Below, piece after piece: positions 15,068-24,900 of a stretch of DNA of 64,000 nucleotides (its first letter is position 1; each line of letters begins with the position of its first letter). The stretch is taken from positions 1 through 64,000 of the forward strand of contig JAPMLR010000009.1 of the NCBI GenBank assembly GCA_026410415.1, given 5' to 3'. The DNA comes from Denitratimonas yunnanensis (SeqCode) (lineage in GTDB: Bacteria; Pseudomonadota; Gammaproteobacteria; Xanthomonadales; Xanthomonadaceae). Below the pieces are notes generated by a model. It was not told the DNA's origin and did no database searches. It saw only the letters and a program-made list of their open reading frames with translations. The position numbers and the translations under genes were made by a program.

Positions 15068-16488
15068 TCGAGCCCGTCTGGCAACAGCTCGCGTCCATCC
15101 CCGGTTTCGGCGTACCGCTGGCGCTGGTCTGGGCTCTCTACATTCTCGCGTTGTCGCTCTGGATCATCTGGGAGAAACGCGAGCCCGCCGCCACGCTCGG
15201 CTGGCTGTTGGCGCTGGCCCTGTTGCCGCTGCTCGGATTCCTGATCTATTACCTGGTTGGTCCACGTCGCATCCGGCGCCAGCGCCTGCGCCGCCTGCGC
15301 TCGCGCGCTGCACTGGTGGCGCGCACACCCGAGGACGAAGGCGACGTCGCTCATGTGCAACTGGCGACGCTGGCACAACGGATCACCGGCATCCCTCCGG
15401 TGCACGTGATCGATCCTTGTCTGTTGCACAACGGCGAGAACACGTACGACGCGATGCTGGCGGCAATCGCCGCCGCCACGCATCACATCCACATGGTCAG
15501 CTACATCTTCGACCCCGATGCCACCGGCAAGATGTTTCTGGATGCCCTGCTGGAACGGGCACGCAGCGGCGTCAAGGTCCGGCTGTTGCTGGACAGCGTC
15601 GGCAGTGCGCGGTTGCGGGCGACGTTCTTCAAGCCGCTGATCGAGGCCGGCGGCGAGGTGGCGTGGTTCCATCCGGTCAGACTGCGCCTGCTGCGCCGTC
15701 CCACGTTGAACCAGCGCAGCCACCGCAAGATATTGATTGTCGATGGCATGATCGGATTCACCGGTGGCGTCAATATTTCCGACACGCAAGACCGCCGTCG
15801 TCGCGACGATGCCCACTGCGATCTGCACCTGCGCTTCTCCGGCTCCGCGGTGCAGGCGCTGCAGGTGAGCTTTCTGGAGGACTGGGTCTACGTCACGGGC
15901 ACCGCATTGCGCGATGCCGCGCTGTGGCCACGACCGGCATGTGGCGGAGCGCCGGCATTGGTACTGCCTTCCGGACCGGACACGAGCTGGGAGGCGTTCC
16001 ATCGCATCGCCGTGGAAATGATCCATGACGCCACCGAACGGGTCTGGCTGGTGACGCCCTACTTCGTGCCGAGCGAAGCGGCGCGCATGGCGCTCACCAA
16101 TGCCGCGTTGTGCGGCGTGGACGTGCGCGTGATGCTGCCGCGACGGGCCGATTCGCTGCTCGTGACCGCGGCCGCGCGCTCGTATTACGACGAACTTCTG
16201 GCGGCTGGCGTGCGCATCTTCGAATACCAGCCCAACCTGTTGCACACCAAGGCGATGCTGGTGGATCGCCGACACGTGCTGATCGGCAGCGCCAACTTCG
16301 ACCATCGCAGCTTCCGCCTCAACTTCGAGTTGTCCATTCTGGTGGCCGACGAAACGCTGGCCGATGCGATGGAGGAAACATGGAACGACTACGCCACCCG
16401 CGCCCTGGAAATCCTTCCGGACGCCCCCGCATCCCGTTTCCGCCGGATGGGCGACGCCACCGCCCGTCTCCTTTCCCCGTTGCTGTAG
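15064..16488 (+). CDS. cls: Cardiolipin synthase (phospholipase D family)
   Basis: It condenses two phosphatidylglycerols to cardiolipin at the inner membrane. The 474-aa product has two N-terminal membrane helices (about 17-35 and 45-66) and two HKD motifs, HRKILIVD (His220, Lys222, Asp227) and HTKAMLVD (His394, Lys396, Asp401), the catalytic pair of the family. The likely start is TTG 15064, overlapping the ampE stop (TTGA), because the membrane helices begin there. The frame is open much further upstream, but only as a shadow of ampE. Confidence 0.92.
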   Translation: MIEPVWQQLASIPGFGVPLALVWALYILALSLWIIWEKREPAATLGWLLALALLPLLGFLIYYLVGPRRIRRQRLRRLRSRAALVARTPEDEGDVAHVQLATLAQRITGIPPVHVIDPCLLHNGENTYDAMLAAIAAATHHIHMVSYIFDPDATGKMFLDALLERARSGVKVRLLLDSVGSARLRATFFKPLIEAGGEVAWFHPVRLRLLRRPTLNQRSHRKILIVDGMIGFTGGVNISDTQDRRRRDDAHCDLHLRFSGSAVQALQVSFLEDWVYVTGTALRDAALWPRPACGGAPALVLPSGPDTSWEAFHRIAVEMIHDATERVWLVTPYFVPSEAARMALTNAALCGVDVRVMLPRRADSLLVTAAARSYYDELLAAGVRIFEYQPNLLHTKAMLVDRRHVLIGSANFDHRSFRLNFELSILVADETLADAMEETWNDYATRALEILPDAPASRFRRMGDATARLLSPLL

Positions 16489-16574
16489 GTTGACCGCCTC
16501 CCCAAACCCCGGAAGACTTGGCCCCTGAAGCGGGCGAGGTTCGAACCGCCCGAAGGCATTTCTGGAGATCGCCC

Positions 16575-16943
16575 ATGCGCTGGTTGTGGTTCGCAGGTTC
16601 GCTGGTGTGTTTCGTCGTGTTGTTCAAGACCACGTCCATCGGCCTGGCGCTGCTGTGCCTGATCGGCGCCCTGATATTCATGATCGTCGGCACGCTGGCG
16701 GTGGCCGCGCAACGCATCGAGAGCAGCCGCAGCGATGTCGGCAAGCTGTTCGGCCCGGAGGAAATCCGCCAGATGCGGGAAGCCGAAGCACGTCGCAAGG
16801 CCGCGCAGGAAGCAGCATCGACCGATGCAGGCATCGTCGGCGTGGCAACCGCCTCTGCACTCATCGCAGCCGAATCAGCTGGCCGGGACGACGCCCCTCC
16901 GGCCAGCCCGACGCCGGGCGACACGCCCGACGCCAATCCCTGA
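16575..16943 (+). CDS. Small membrane protein, 122 aa
   Basis: Two hydrophobic segments (about 3-20 and 23-47) are followed by a charged, partly coiled region and a Pro/Ala-rich tail. No family is recognised. The ATG at 16575 (MRWLWFAGSL) follows GGAG by about 9 bases and puts the membrane segment at the N-terminus. Confidence 0.7.
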   Translation: MRWLWFAGSLVCFVVLFKTTSIGLALLCLIGALIFMIVGTLAVAAQRIESSRSDVGKLFGPEEIRQMREAEARRKAAQEAASTDAGIVGVATASALIAAESAGRDDAPPASPTPGDTPDANP

Positions 16944-16968
16944 GGGCGATCATGAGGGAGAACATCCG

Positions 16969-17232
16969 GTGAACTTAACGTTGGAAAGTCTCATCATCCT
17001 GCTGCTGGTCGGCGGCATTGCCGGCTGGCTTGCGGGGCTGGTCATGAAAGGTCGCGGCTTCGGCATCCTCGGCAATATCGTCGTGGGCATCGTGGGCGCG
17101 TTCGTGGGAACGTTCGTGCTTGGCCTGTTCAACGTCGCCATCGGCGGCAGCATCCTCGCCGCGATCATCAATGCCTTCATCGGCGCGGTGATCCTGTTGT
17201 TCCTGATCGGATTGATCCGCAAGGCGGCCTAG
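16969..17232 (+). CDS. GlsB/YeaQ/YmgE family membrane protein
   Basis: An 87-aa glycine-rich protein with three hydrophobic stretches and the family pattern GGIAGWLAGLVMKGRGFG. Members are annotated as transglycosylase-associated and are often stress-induced; the real function is unknown. The start is GTG 16969 with GAGGGAG 9 bases upstream. Confidence 0.87.
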   Translation: MNLTLESLIILLLVGGIAGWLAGLVMKGRGFGILGNIVVGIVGAFVGTFVLGLFNVAIGGSILAAIINAFIGAVILLFLIGLIRKAA

Positions 17233-17245
17233 CCGCCTGCCGACC

Positions 17246-17270
17246 CCCGCCCCCGCGCTGCGGGGGCGGG
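17246..17270. terminator. GC hairpin between convergent genes
   Basis: CCCGCCCCCGC (17246-17256), loop GCT, GCGGGGGCGGG (17260-17270): a perfect 11-bp stem between the GlsB-like gene and trpE, which converge here. There is no T-run, so it may be a bidirectional weak terminator or an mRNA end stabiliser. Confidence 0.5.
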
Positions 17271-17280
17271 AATCCGTGGC

Positions 17281-18771
17281 TCAGAGCCCGCGGGCCGCTT
17301 CCGCCACGGCGCGGAACAGGGCGCGACCCTTGCTCATCGTTTCCTGCCATTCCAGCTCGGGATCGGAGTCGTAGACGATGCCGGCACCGGCCTGCACATG
17401 CAGGCGCCCCTGCTGGATCACGGCGGTTCGGATAGCGATCGCGGTATCGCCATCGCCATGCCAGCCGATGTAGCCCACCGCGCCGGAGTAGATGTTGCGC
17501 TTGACCGGCTCCAGATCGCGGATGATCTCCAGCGCTCGGACTTTGGGCGCGCCGGATACCGTGCCGGCGGGGAACGTGGCACGCAGCACGTCCAGATACG
17601 ACAAGCCTTCCTGCAACCGTCCGGTGACTTCGCTGACGATGTGCATCACGTGGCTGTAACGCTCGATGGTGAAACGCTCGCCCACTTCGACCGTGCCCGG
17701 CGCCGATACCCGTCCCGCGTCGTTGCGGCCGAGGTCGATCAGCATGAGGTGTTCGGCGCGTTCCTTGGGATCGGCCAGGAGTTCGGCTTCGAGCGCGCGG
17801 TCCTGTTCGGGCGTGGCGCCGCGCGGGCGGGTGCCGGCGATCGGGCGCACCGTGATGGTGGCGTCACCGCTGTCGTTACGCTGCAACCGCACCAGAATTT
17901 CGGGTGAGGAACCCACGACCTGGGTATCGCCGGTATCGAGGAAATACATGTACGGCGAGGGGTTCATGGCGCGCAATGCCCGATACACATCCACCGGGCG
18001 CGCATGGAACGGGATGCTCAATCGCTGGCTCAGCACCACCTGGAAGGCATCGCCGGCGCGGATGTAGTCCTTGCAGCGATGCACCGCATCGATGAAACCC
18101 TCGCGGGTGAAGCCGCTGACGAAATCGGATTCGTCCAGCGCATTGCCGTGCAGGGTCTCCGGATACGGCGCACCACCATGGCGCAGCCGGTGTTCCAGTG
18201 CATCCAGACGGCGGCAAGCGCGCGCGAAGGCCTGCGGCTCGCGCGGATCGGCGTGCACGATCAGGTACAGCCGGCCCTTGAGGTTGTCGAATACCGCCAA
18301 CTCTTCGGACAGCATCAACAGAATGTCCGGCGTGCCGAGTTCGTCCGGTTTGTTCGCACCGCCGAGCCGCGGCTCGATGTACTGCACGCATTCGAACCCG
18401 AACCAACCCACCAGTCCGCCGGTGAATCCGGGCAAGCCGTCGAGCTTGGGCACCGAGTAGGCCGCGCGCAGTGCGTCCACTTCGGCCAGCGGATCCGCCA
18501 CGTCGCGGCGTTCCACCACCTCGCCGTGCTCGATGGTTTCCAGCGTGTGGCCACGGACGCTGAATACCCGACGCACCGGCAATCCGATGATCGAATGGCG
18601 CCCGAAGCGTTCACCGCCTTCGACCGATTCGAACAGATAGGTGTACGGCCCGTCCGCAAGCTTGAGATACACCGAGAGCGGCGTATCCAGATCCGAAAGC
18701 ACTTCGCGAACAACGGGGATACGGGTGTGGCCGGCAACGGCGAAGGCGTGGAAGGTGGCAGCGTCGATCAC
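17281..18771 (-). CDS. trpE: Anthranilate synthase component I (TrpE)
   Basis: It makes anthranilate from chorismate with ammonia supplied by TrpG, the first step of tryptophan synthesis. The 496-aa protein has the N-terminal regulatory part and the chorismate-binding C-terminal domain, with blocks [27 protein letters not shown] and [18 protein letters not shown]. The start is probably GTG 18771 ([19 protein letters not shown]), where similarity to other TrpE proteins begins; TTG 18822 is possible. trpG, trpD and trpC are not in the window. No leader peptide or attenuator is visible in the 200 bases upstream. Confidence 0.93.
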   Translation of the reverse strand: MIDAATFHAFAVAGHTRIPVVREVLSDLDTPLSVYLKLADGPYTYLFESVEGGERFGRHSIIGLPVRRVFSVRGHTLETIEHGEVVERRDVADPLAEVDALRAAYSVPKLDGLPGFTGGLVGWFGFECVQYIEPRLGGANKPDELGTPDILLMLSEELAVFDNLKGRLYLIVHADPREPQAFARACRRLDALEHRLRHGGAPYPETLHGNALDESDFVSGFTREGFIDAVHRCKDYIRAGDAFQVVLSQRLSIPFHARPVDVYRALRAMNPSPYMYFLDTGDTQVVGSSPEILVRLQRNDSGDATITVRPIAGTRPRGATPEQDRALEAELLADPKERAEHLMLIDLGRNDAGRVSAPGTVEVGERFTIERYSHVMHIVSEVTGRLQEGLSYLDVLRATFPAGTVSGAPKVRALEIIRDLEPVKRNIYSGAVGYIGWHGDGDTAIAIRTAVIQQGRLHVQAGAGIVYDSDPELEWQETMSKGRALFRAVAEAARGL

Positions 18772-18970
18772 GGCGGGAGAGGCATGAGGCGGGCCGTGCA
18801 GTATGCCAGTGCAGGGCTGCAAGGCGGGCAGCTCCCGGATCCGACGCGGTGCGCGACCGGGAGTACCCGCAGCAGCTCGACGATGAAAGCAAAGAAGACT
18901 ATTCTCAATTCCTTGTCAGGGTCCAGGGATGGCGCGCTTCGCGCCCGACACAGACACAGTAGGGGTCATC

Positions 18971-21900
18971 ATGAAACTGTTTCGAGCAGCTGCCTTGCTG
19001 ATGTGGCTGGCGGGCCTTGCATGGCCAGCCTTCGCGCAAACCCATGCCTATTCGGTGTACGCCGACCTGGACAACAACCCGGCCACCGGCTGCACCATCA
19101 CCACGGCAGCAGGGACGGTGCCGGGCATCGAGGCCGTGCTGACGGCGGATGTCTCGGTGGATCCGGTCGCGGTGACAGGGCAACGTCTGGCGCGCTGCGA
19201 GGCCGGGGTGCTCGGCGTATCTGCCGCGGTGAGCGGTGCCTATCCGTATCCGGTCGGTTTTGATCAAGGCGCGGGCGGATTCGACGTGATCGAACTGGGC
19301 GCGCCGCTGCAGATGTTCAATGCCCCCGGTGCTCCGGGTGACTGGCTCCTGACGTTTGGCGCCGAGGGCGCGCTGCTCGGCGGTGCGGATCTTACCGCCC
19401 CGGTGCTCGCCCAGAGGATCGGTTACGCCCCCGACTATCCCAAACTGATCCCTGCCGTCTCGCTGACCATGTTGGCAATCCTTGCCCTGGCCCTGGCGGG
19501 CGGCACGGTCTGGATGGCACGGCGGCGACCGCAATTGATGTCAATCCTTCTGGTGACCTCGTTGCTGGGCCTGAGCGGACTGGTCTGGGCGGCGAACTAC
19601 CTGCTCGATGGCAACATTTCCGACTGGACCGAAACCCCGCTCGTGACCGATCCACTCGAGGACGCCACCCAGGACGAACCGCCGATCGACATCCGCCAGG
19701 CGTTCGCTTCCGGCCAGGGCGGGAATGTGTACTTCCGGATCGATGTGGAAGAAACACGCCTTTCGATCCTGCTTCCGCCGCTGCTCGATACCGCTTTCAC
19801 GATCGCCGAGAACAGCCCGAACGGCACCGTGCTCGGCCCGATCAGGCCTTCGTCCGCCGCGCTGTCGTCGATCCTGACGCTGAGCCAGACCAGCCAGACC
19901 CCGGCAAACGGGTTCGCATTCGATCCGGGCACCACGGTGCTGTCGGTGAGCGACGCCGCGTTGCTGGATTTCGAAACCCACGATCAATTCCAGCTGGGAT
20001 TCTCGGCGACGCTGGCCGGATTGCCGGGATATTCCTTGCCGGTCACGGCAATCGTCGATATCGAGGACGTGAACGAAGCGCCGGCACTGGCCGCGCAGAA
20101 CTTCACCGTGCTGGAACACGCCGCCAACGGCACCCCGGTCGGCACGGTTGCCGCCAGCGACCCGGATGCCGGCGCGAACGGGCAACTGACCTATGCGATC
20201 AGCACCATCCAGACGGCATTCGCGATCAACGCAGTCACGGGAGTCATCACCGTGGCGGACGCCGCTGCGCTGGATGTGTCTGCCTCGCCCTACAGCCTCG
20301 ACATCGTCGCCAGCGACGCCGGCAGCCCGCCGCTGAGCACCAGCGCCACGATGATGATCACGGTGATCGACGTGAACGATCCGCCCAGCTTCACCACCGG
20401 CGGCAACGTCAGTGTGGCCGAGGATTCGGGGGCTTACAACCAGCCGTGGGGAACGGCCCTGGACGATGGCGACGACGGCAGCCAGACCTTGACCTTCCAT
20501 ATCCTTGCCAACGACAACGCCGCGCTGTTCGCGGCAGGCCCGGCACTGTCCGTGGTCGGCAGCGGCGGGCAACTCAGCTTCACCCCTGTCGCCAACGCCA
20601 GCGGCGTGGCGAACCTCACCGTGGTGCTGCGCGACAACGGCGGTACCGCCAATGACGGCGCGGACGAAAGTACGCCGGTGGACTTCCAGATTGCCGTCAC
20701 CGCCGTGAACGACGCCCCGGAACTGACCGTGCCCGGCGCGCAGGAAAACGACGGCAGCAGCGTCGTGGTGTTTTCCACCGCCAACGGCAATGCCATCTCG
20801 GTGGCCGACGTGGATGCCGGTACCGGCACCATCGCGATGCGTTTTGTCAGCGACGGCGGCACACTCACCCTGGCCAATCCCGATGCCGCCCTGACCATCA
20901 CCGGCAACGGCAGCACCAGCGTCGACGCCACCGGCACGCTGGCCGCGTTCAATGCCGCGCTGAACGGCCCGGCGGGCGCCTTGACCTATGAACCCACGTC
21001 CGGCAACACCGTGGCACGCACCCTCACTGCCAGCATCGACGATCAGGGCCACACCGGCGCGGGCGGCGCACTGACCGATACCGCGACCATCGCCATCGAT
21101 GCCGCCCCGACGATACAAGCCACGCCCGCCGCCGGTCTCATTGCCACCGACACCGCGTTCACGCTGTCCTTCAGCGAACCGGTGGATGTGCTCGCCGGCG
21201 CCATTTCGCTCTCCTGCAACGGTGGCCCGAACCTCATCACTGGCAGCGATACCGGCACTGGCGCGACCACGCTCGCACCCGTCTACGCCGGCCCGCTGCC
21301 GGAAGGCCAAACCTGCGTCCTGACGGTGTTTGCTGCCCAGGTCAGCGACAGTGACGCAATCGACCCACCCAACCATCCGCTCGCCGATTTCACTCGCAGC
21401 TACAGTGTCGATACCGCTCCCGGCGTCACCGCCACCCTGCCGGCAATCGGTGCCGTCGTGGCAAACGATGTCGCCCTGTCGATCACGTTCGACGAACCGA
21501 TCGACGCCACCGCCGGCGCGGTCACGCTGACCTGCGGTGGCGGCAATCTCATCACCGGTGGCGACACCGGCAACGGCGTCACCACGCTCACCCCGAGCCA
21601 TGCAGCGCCGCTTCCGGCGGGCAACTGCACCCTGACGGTTGTTGCGGCCAACATCGACGACACCGATTCGATCGATCCGCCCGCCAACCTCGCCAGCAAC
21701 CACGTCGTGAACTTCACCGTGGATGCGGCGCCGGTGTTCGCCAGCGCGATGCCCGCGGAAGGCGCCACGATCGCCACCGCCGGTACCGTGAGCTTCACCT
21801 TCGATGAAGCTGTGGAGGATCTCGGCGGCGCCATCGTGCTCGATTGCGGCGGTGTGGTTGCTGGCAACATCACCGGCAGCGGCACCCCCACCCTCACCTT

Positions 21901-24900
21901 CACCCCGAGCGCTCCGCTTTCCGAAGGGGCCGGCTGCACCGCCACGGCGGTCGCGTCCAGCATCGGCGACAGCGACGATGCCGATCCGCCGGAGCATCCG
22001 ACTGCCGATGTGTCGCGCAATTTCACCATCGATGCGGCTCCGGCCGTGGTCGCCATCCTGCCTGGCGATGGCGACATCGACGTGGCGCTGGACACGCATA
22101 TCGTCGTCACCTTCAGCGAACCGGTGAACTTCACCGCCAGCGCCTTCACCTTCGCGTGTCCGGGTGGCAGCAGCGTTCCATTCACGGTGGCGGGCGACGG
22201 TACCGCCGTCGCCACCATCGATCCGACCCCAGCCATGCTGCCGATCGATACGCTCTGCGTGTTCAGCGTCGATGCGGCTCAGATCACCGACGTGGACGCG
22301 ATCGATCCGCCCGACGCAGGCAACGGCATCACCAGCGTCGGCTTCACCACGGTCAACGACAATCCGCCGGCGGTACTGACCAGCACACCCGCGGATGGCG
22401 ATATCGTGGCCAATGACGTTGCCTTGTCGATCGGTTTCTCCGAGGCAGTGGATGTGGCGGCCAATGGCGTGACGCTGACCTGCGGCGCCGGCAATCTCAT
22501 TACCGGCGGCGCCAGCGGTTCCAATGTGAGTTCGCTCTCGCCCACATACACCGGTCCGCTGCCGAGCGGCACCTGCACCCTCACCGTGCTGGCCGCGAAC
22601 GTGACCGACGTGGATGCGATCGACCCGCCCGACGAAATGGTGGCCGACTACGTCGCCACGTTCACCGTGGATGCCGTGCCGGAAGTCGTCGCGGTGTCAC
22701 CGGCCAACGGCGCCACGGGCGTCACAACCGATCAGACCATCACGGTGGAATTCAGTGAGCCGGTGGATATCGCCAGTGCGGCGGCGTTCTCGCTGGAGTG
22801 TCCTTCGGGCCTCCCGATTGGATTCACCGTGACCTCGCCGGCCTCACTACCCGCCTCCGCCAGCAGCTTCACCCTGACCCCTTCCGGCAACCTGCCGCAG
22901 GGAACCACGTGTACATTCCGCGTACACGCGCTGGCGATCGAGGATACCGACATCATCGATCCGCCGAGCAGCCTGGAATCCGACTTCACCAGCACATTCA
23001 CGACCGACACTGCGCCGACGGTGACCGGCGTGACGCCCGCCAATGGCGATGTGGTGAACATCACCCCGACCATCACCGTGAACTTCAGCGAGTCGGTGGA
23101 TCTGGATCCGGGCGTTTTCACGCTCAACTGCGGCGGTGCGGTCGCGACCACGGCCTCGCCATCCCTGCCCGCCAGTGGCGTCACCAGCATCAACTTCACG
23201 CCCGACGGCGCTCTGCCCGCAGGCAGCAGTTGCACCGCCACCGTGCTCGCCACGGCGGTGCACGACACCGACAGCAACGACCCGCCCGACACGATGGACG
23301 TGGATCATGTCTGGAGCTTCTTCGTGGATGCCGCGCCCAGCGTCGTTTCCATCCTGCCCGGGAACGGTGCCGTCGACGTCAACCCCGCAAGCGACATCCT
23401 CATCACCTTCAGCGAAGTGGTGAACTTCGACACCACCGCCAATGCGGCCAACACCAGCTTCGACCTGGAATGCCCGGGCGGCACGCCGGCCGACTTCACC
23501 GTCGTCAGCGCCAGCCCGGCGACCAGCGTCACCCTCGATCCGTTCGACAACGCCATCGCCGGCGCCACCTGCATCCTGATCGTGCACGCCACCGGCATTC
23601 AGGACACCGACACGATCGATCCACCCGATTCGCTGGCCGCCGACTTCAGCGCCAGCTTCACCTTCGCCGCCATCGCCAACGACGACGCCATCAACGTCAC
23701 CCCGCACCTGACCATCAGCACCGCGAACGGTGCGGTCAATCTCGCCGCCAATGACTTCCTCGGTGCAGGCCAGATCACCGGCTTCGGCTTTGGAAGCTGC
23801 TCCGGCACCACGCCTGGAAACCAGCTGGATGCGGGCCCGAGCAACGGTCGCCTCACCCTCGCCGCCAACGGTAGCTTCAGCTACGAACCACCGGCGGGCG
23901 TCGCGGACACCACCCGCACGTTCTGCTACACCGTCACCGGCGGGGACACTGCCAACGTGGTGTTCACTCTTGGGAACACCGAACTGGTGTGGTTCGTCGA
24001 TGCGGCCGCGGCGGCAGGCGGAATCGGTACACAGGCTCGACCGTTCAACGCGTTGACTGCTGCCGGAACAGCGCATACCGGCAACGATACGATCTTCGTC
24101 GCCTCGCATGCCTCGCCCTATCCCGCCGGCATCACGTTGCTCAACGGGGTGCGTCTGATCGGCCAAGGCGCCAGCGATACATTGACGACCCACAGCGGCA
24201 TCACGCCGGTCACCGGTTCGGCGTTCCCGCTTCTGGGTGGTGCCGGGCCCGTGTTCAACGCCGACAACGCCGCCGCCATCACGCTGGGCAATGGCAACAC
24301 CCTGCGCGGCTTCACTGTCGGTGATTCGGGCACGGCGGGAACCGACCTCCTCGGCAGCAGCTTCGGCACGCTGACCGTGGGCGAACTGACCCTCAACGGC
24401 AACGGTCGGGCGCTGTCGCTGACCACCGGAACCCTGAACGGCAACTTCCTCGACATCGATGTCACGGCAGGCAATTCCAGCGGCATCGACCTCGATGCCG
24501 TAGGCGGCACTTGGAGCGTGACCAGCCAGGTCAACATCGGCAACGTCACGGGCACGGGACTGAGCGTGATCAACGCGCCCACCGGAAGCAGTGCAACCTT
24601 TACCGGCGGCGTGAGCGTGACCAAGGCGAGCGCGGGAACCGCCGTGAACCTGAACAACAATCACGCCACCGCCGTCGTCAACCTCGGCGGCGTCGCCTTG
24701 ACGGCGGGTGTGGCAGGCAACGCCGGCACCGGCTTGGCCATCGCCACGTCGCCGGTGACGATCAGCGGTGGCAGCATCGCCACCGTGGCCGGCCCCGCGA
24801 TCCATGCCAGCAGCGCCACCTTCACCGGAGGTGCGACCCTGACGAGCGTGAGTTCGACCAACAGCACGACCCAGGGCGTGCACTTGAGTGGCGTCAGCGG

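Noticed and set aside
16530-16575. tRNA-like GGTTCGAACC
   Set aside because: It is a short palindrome only; no acceptor, D or anticodon arms surround it.
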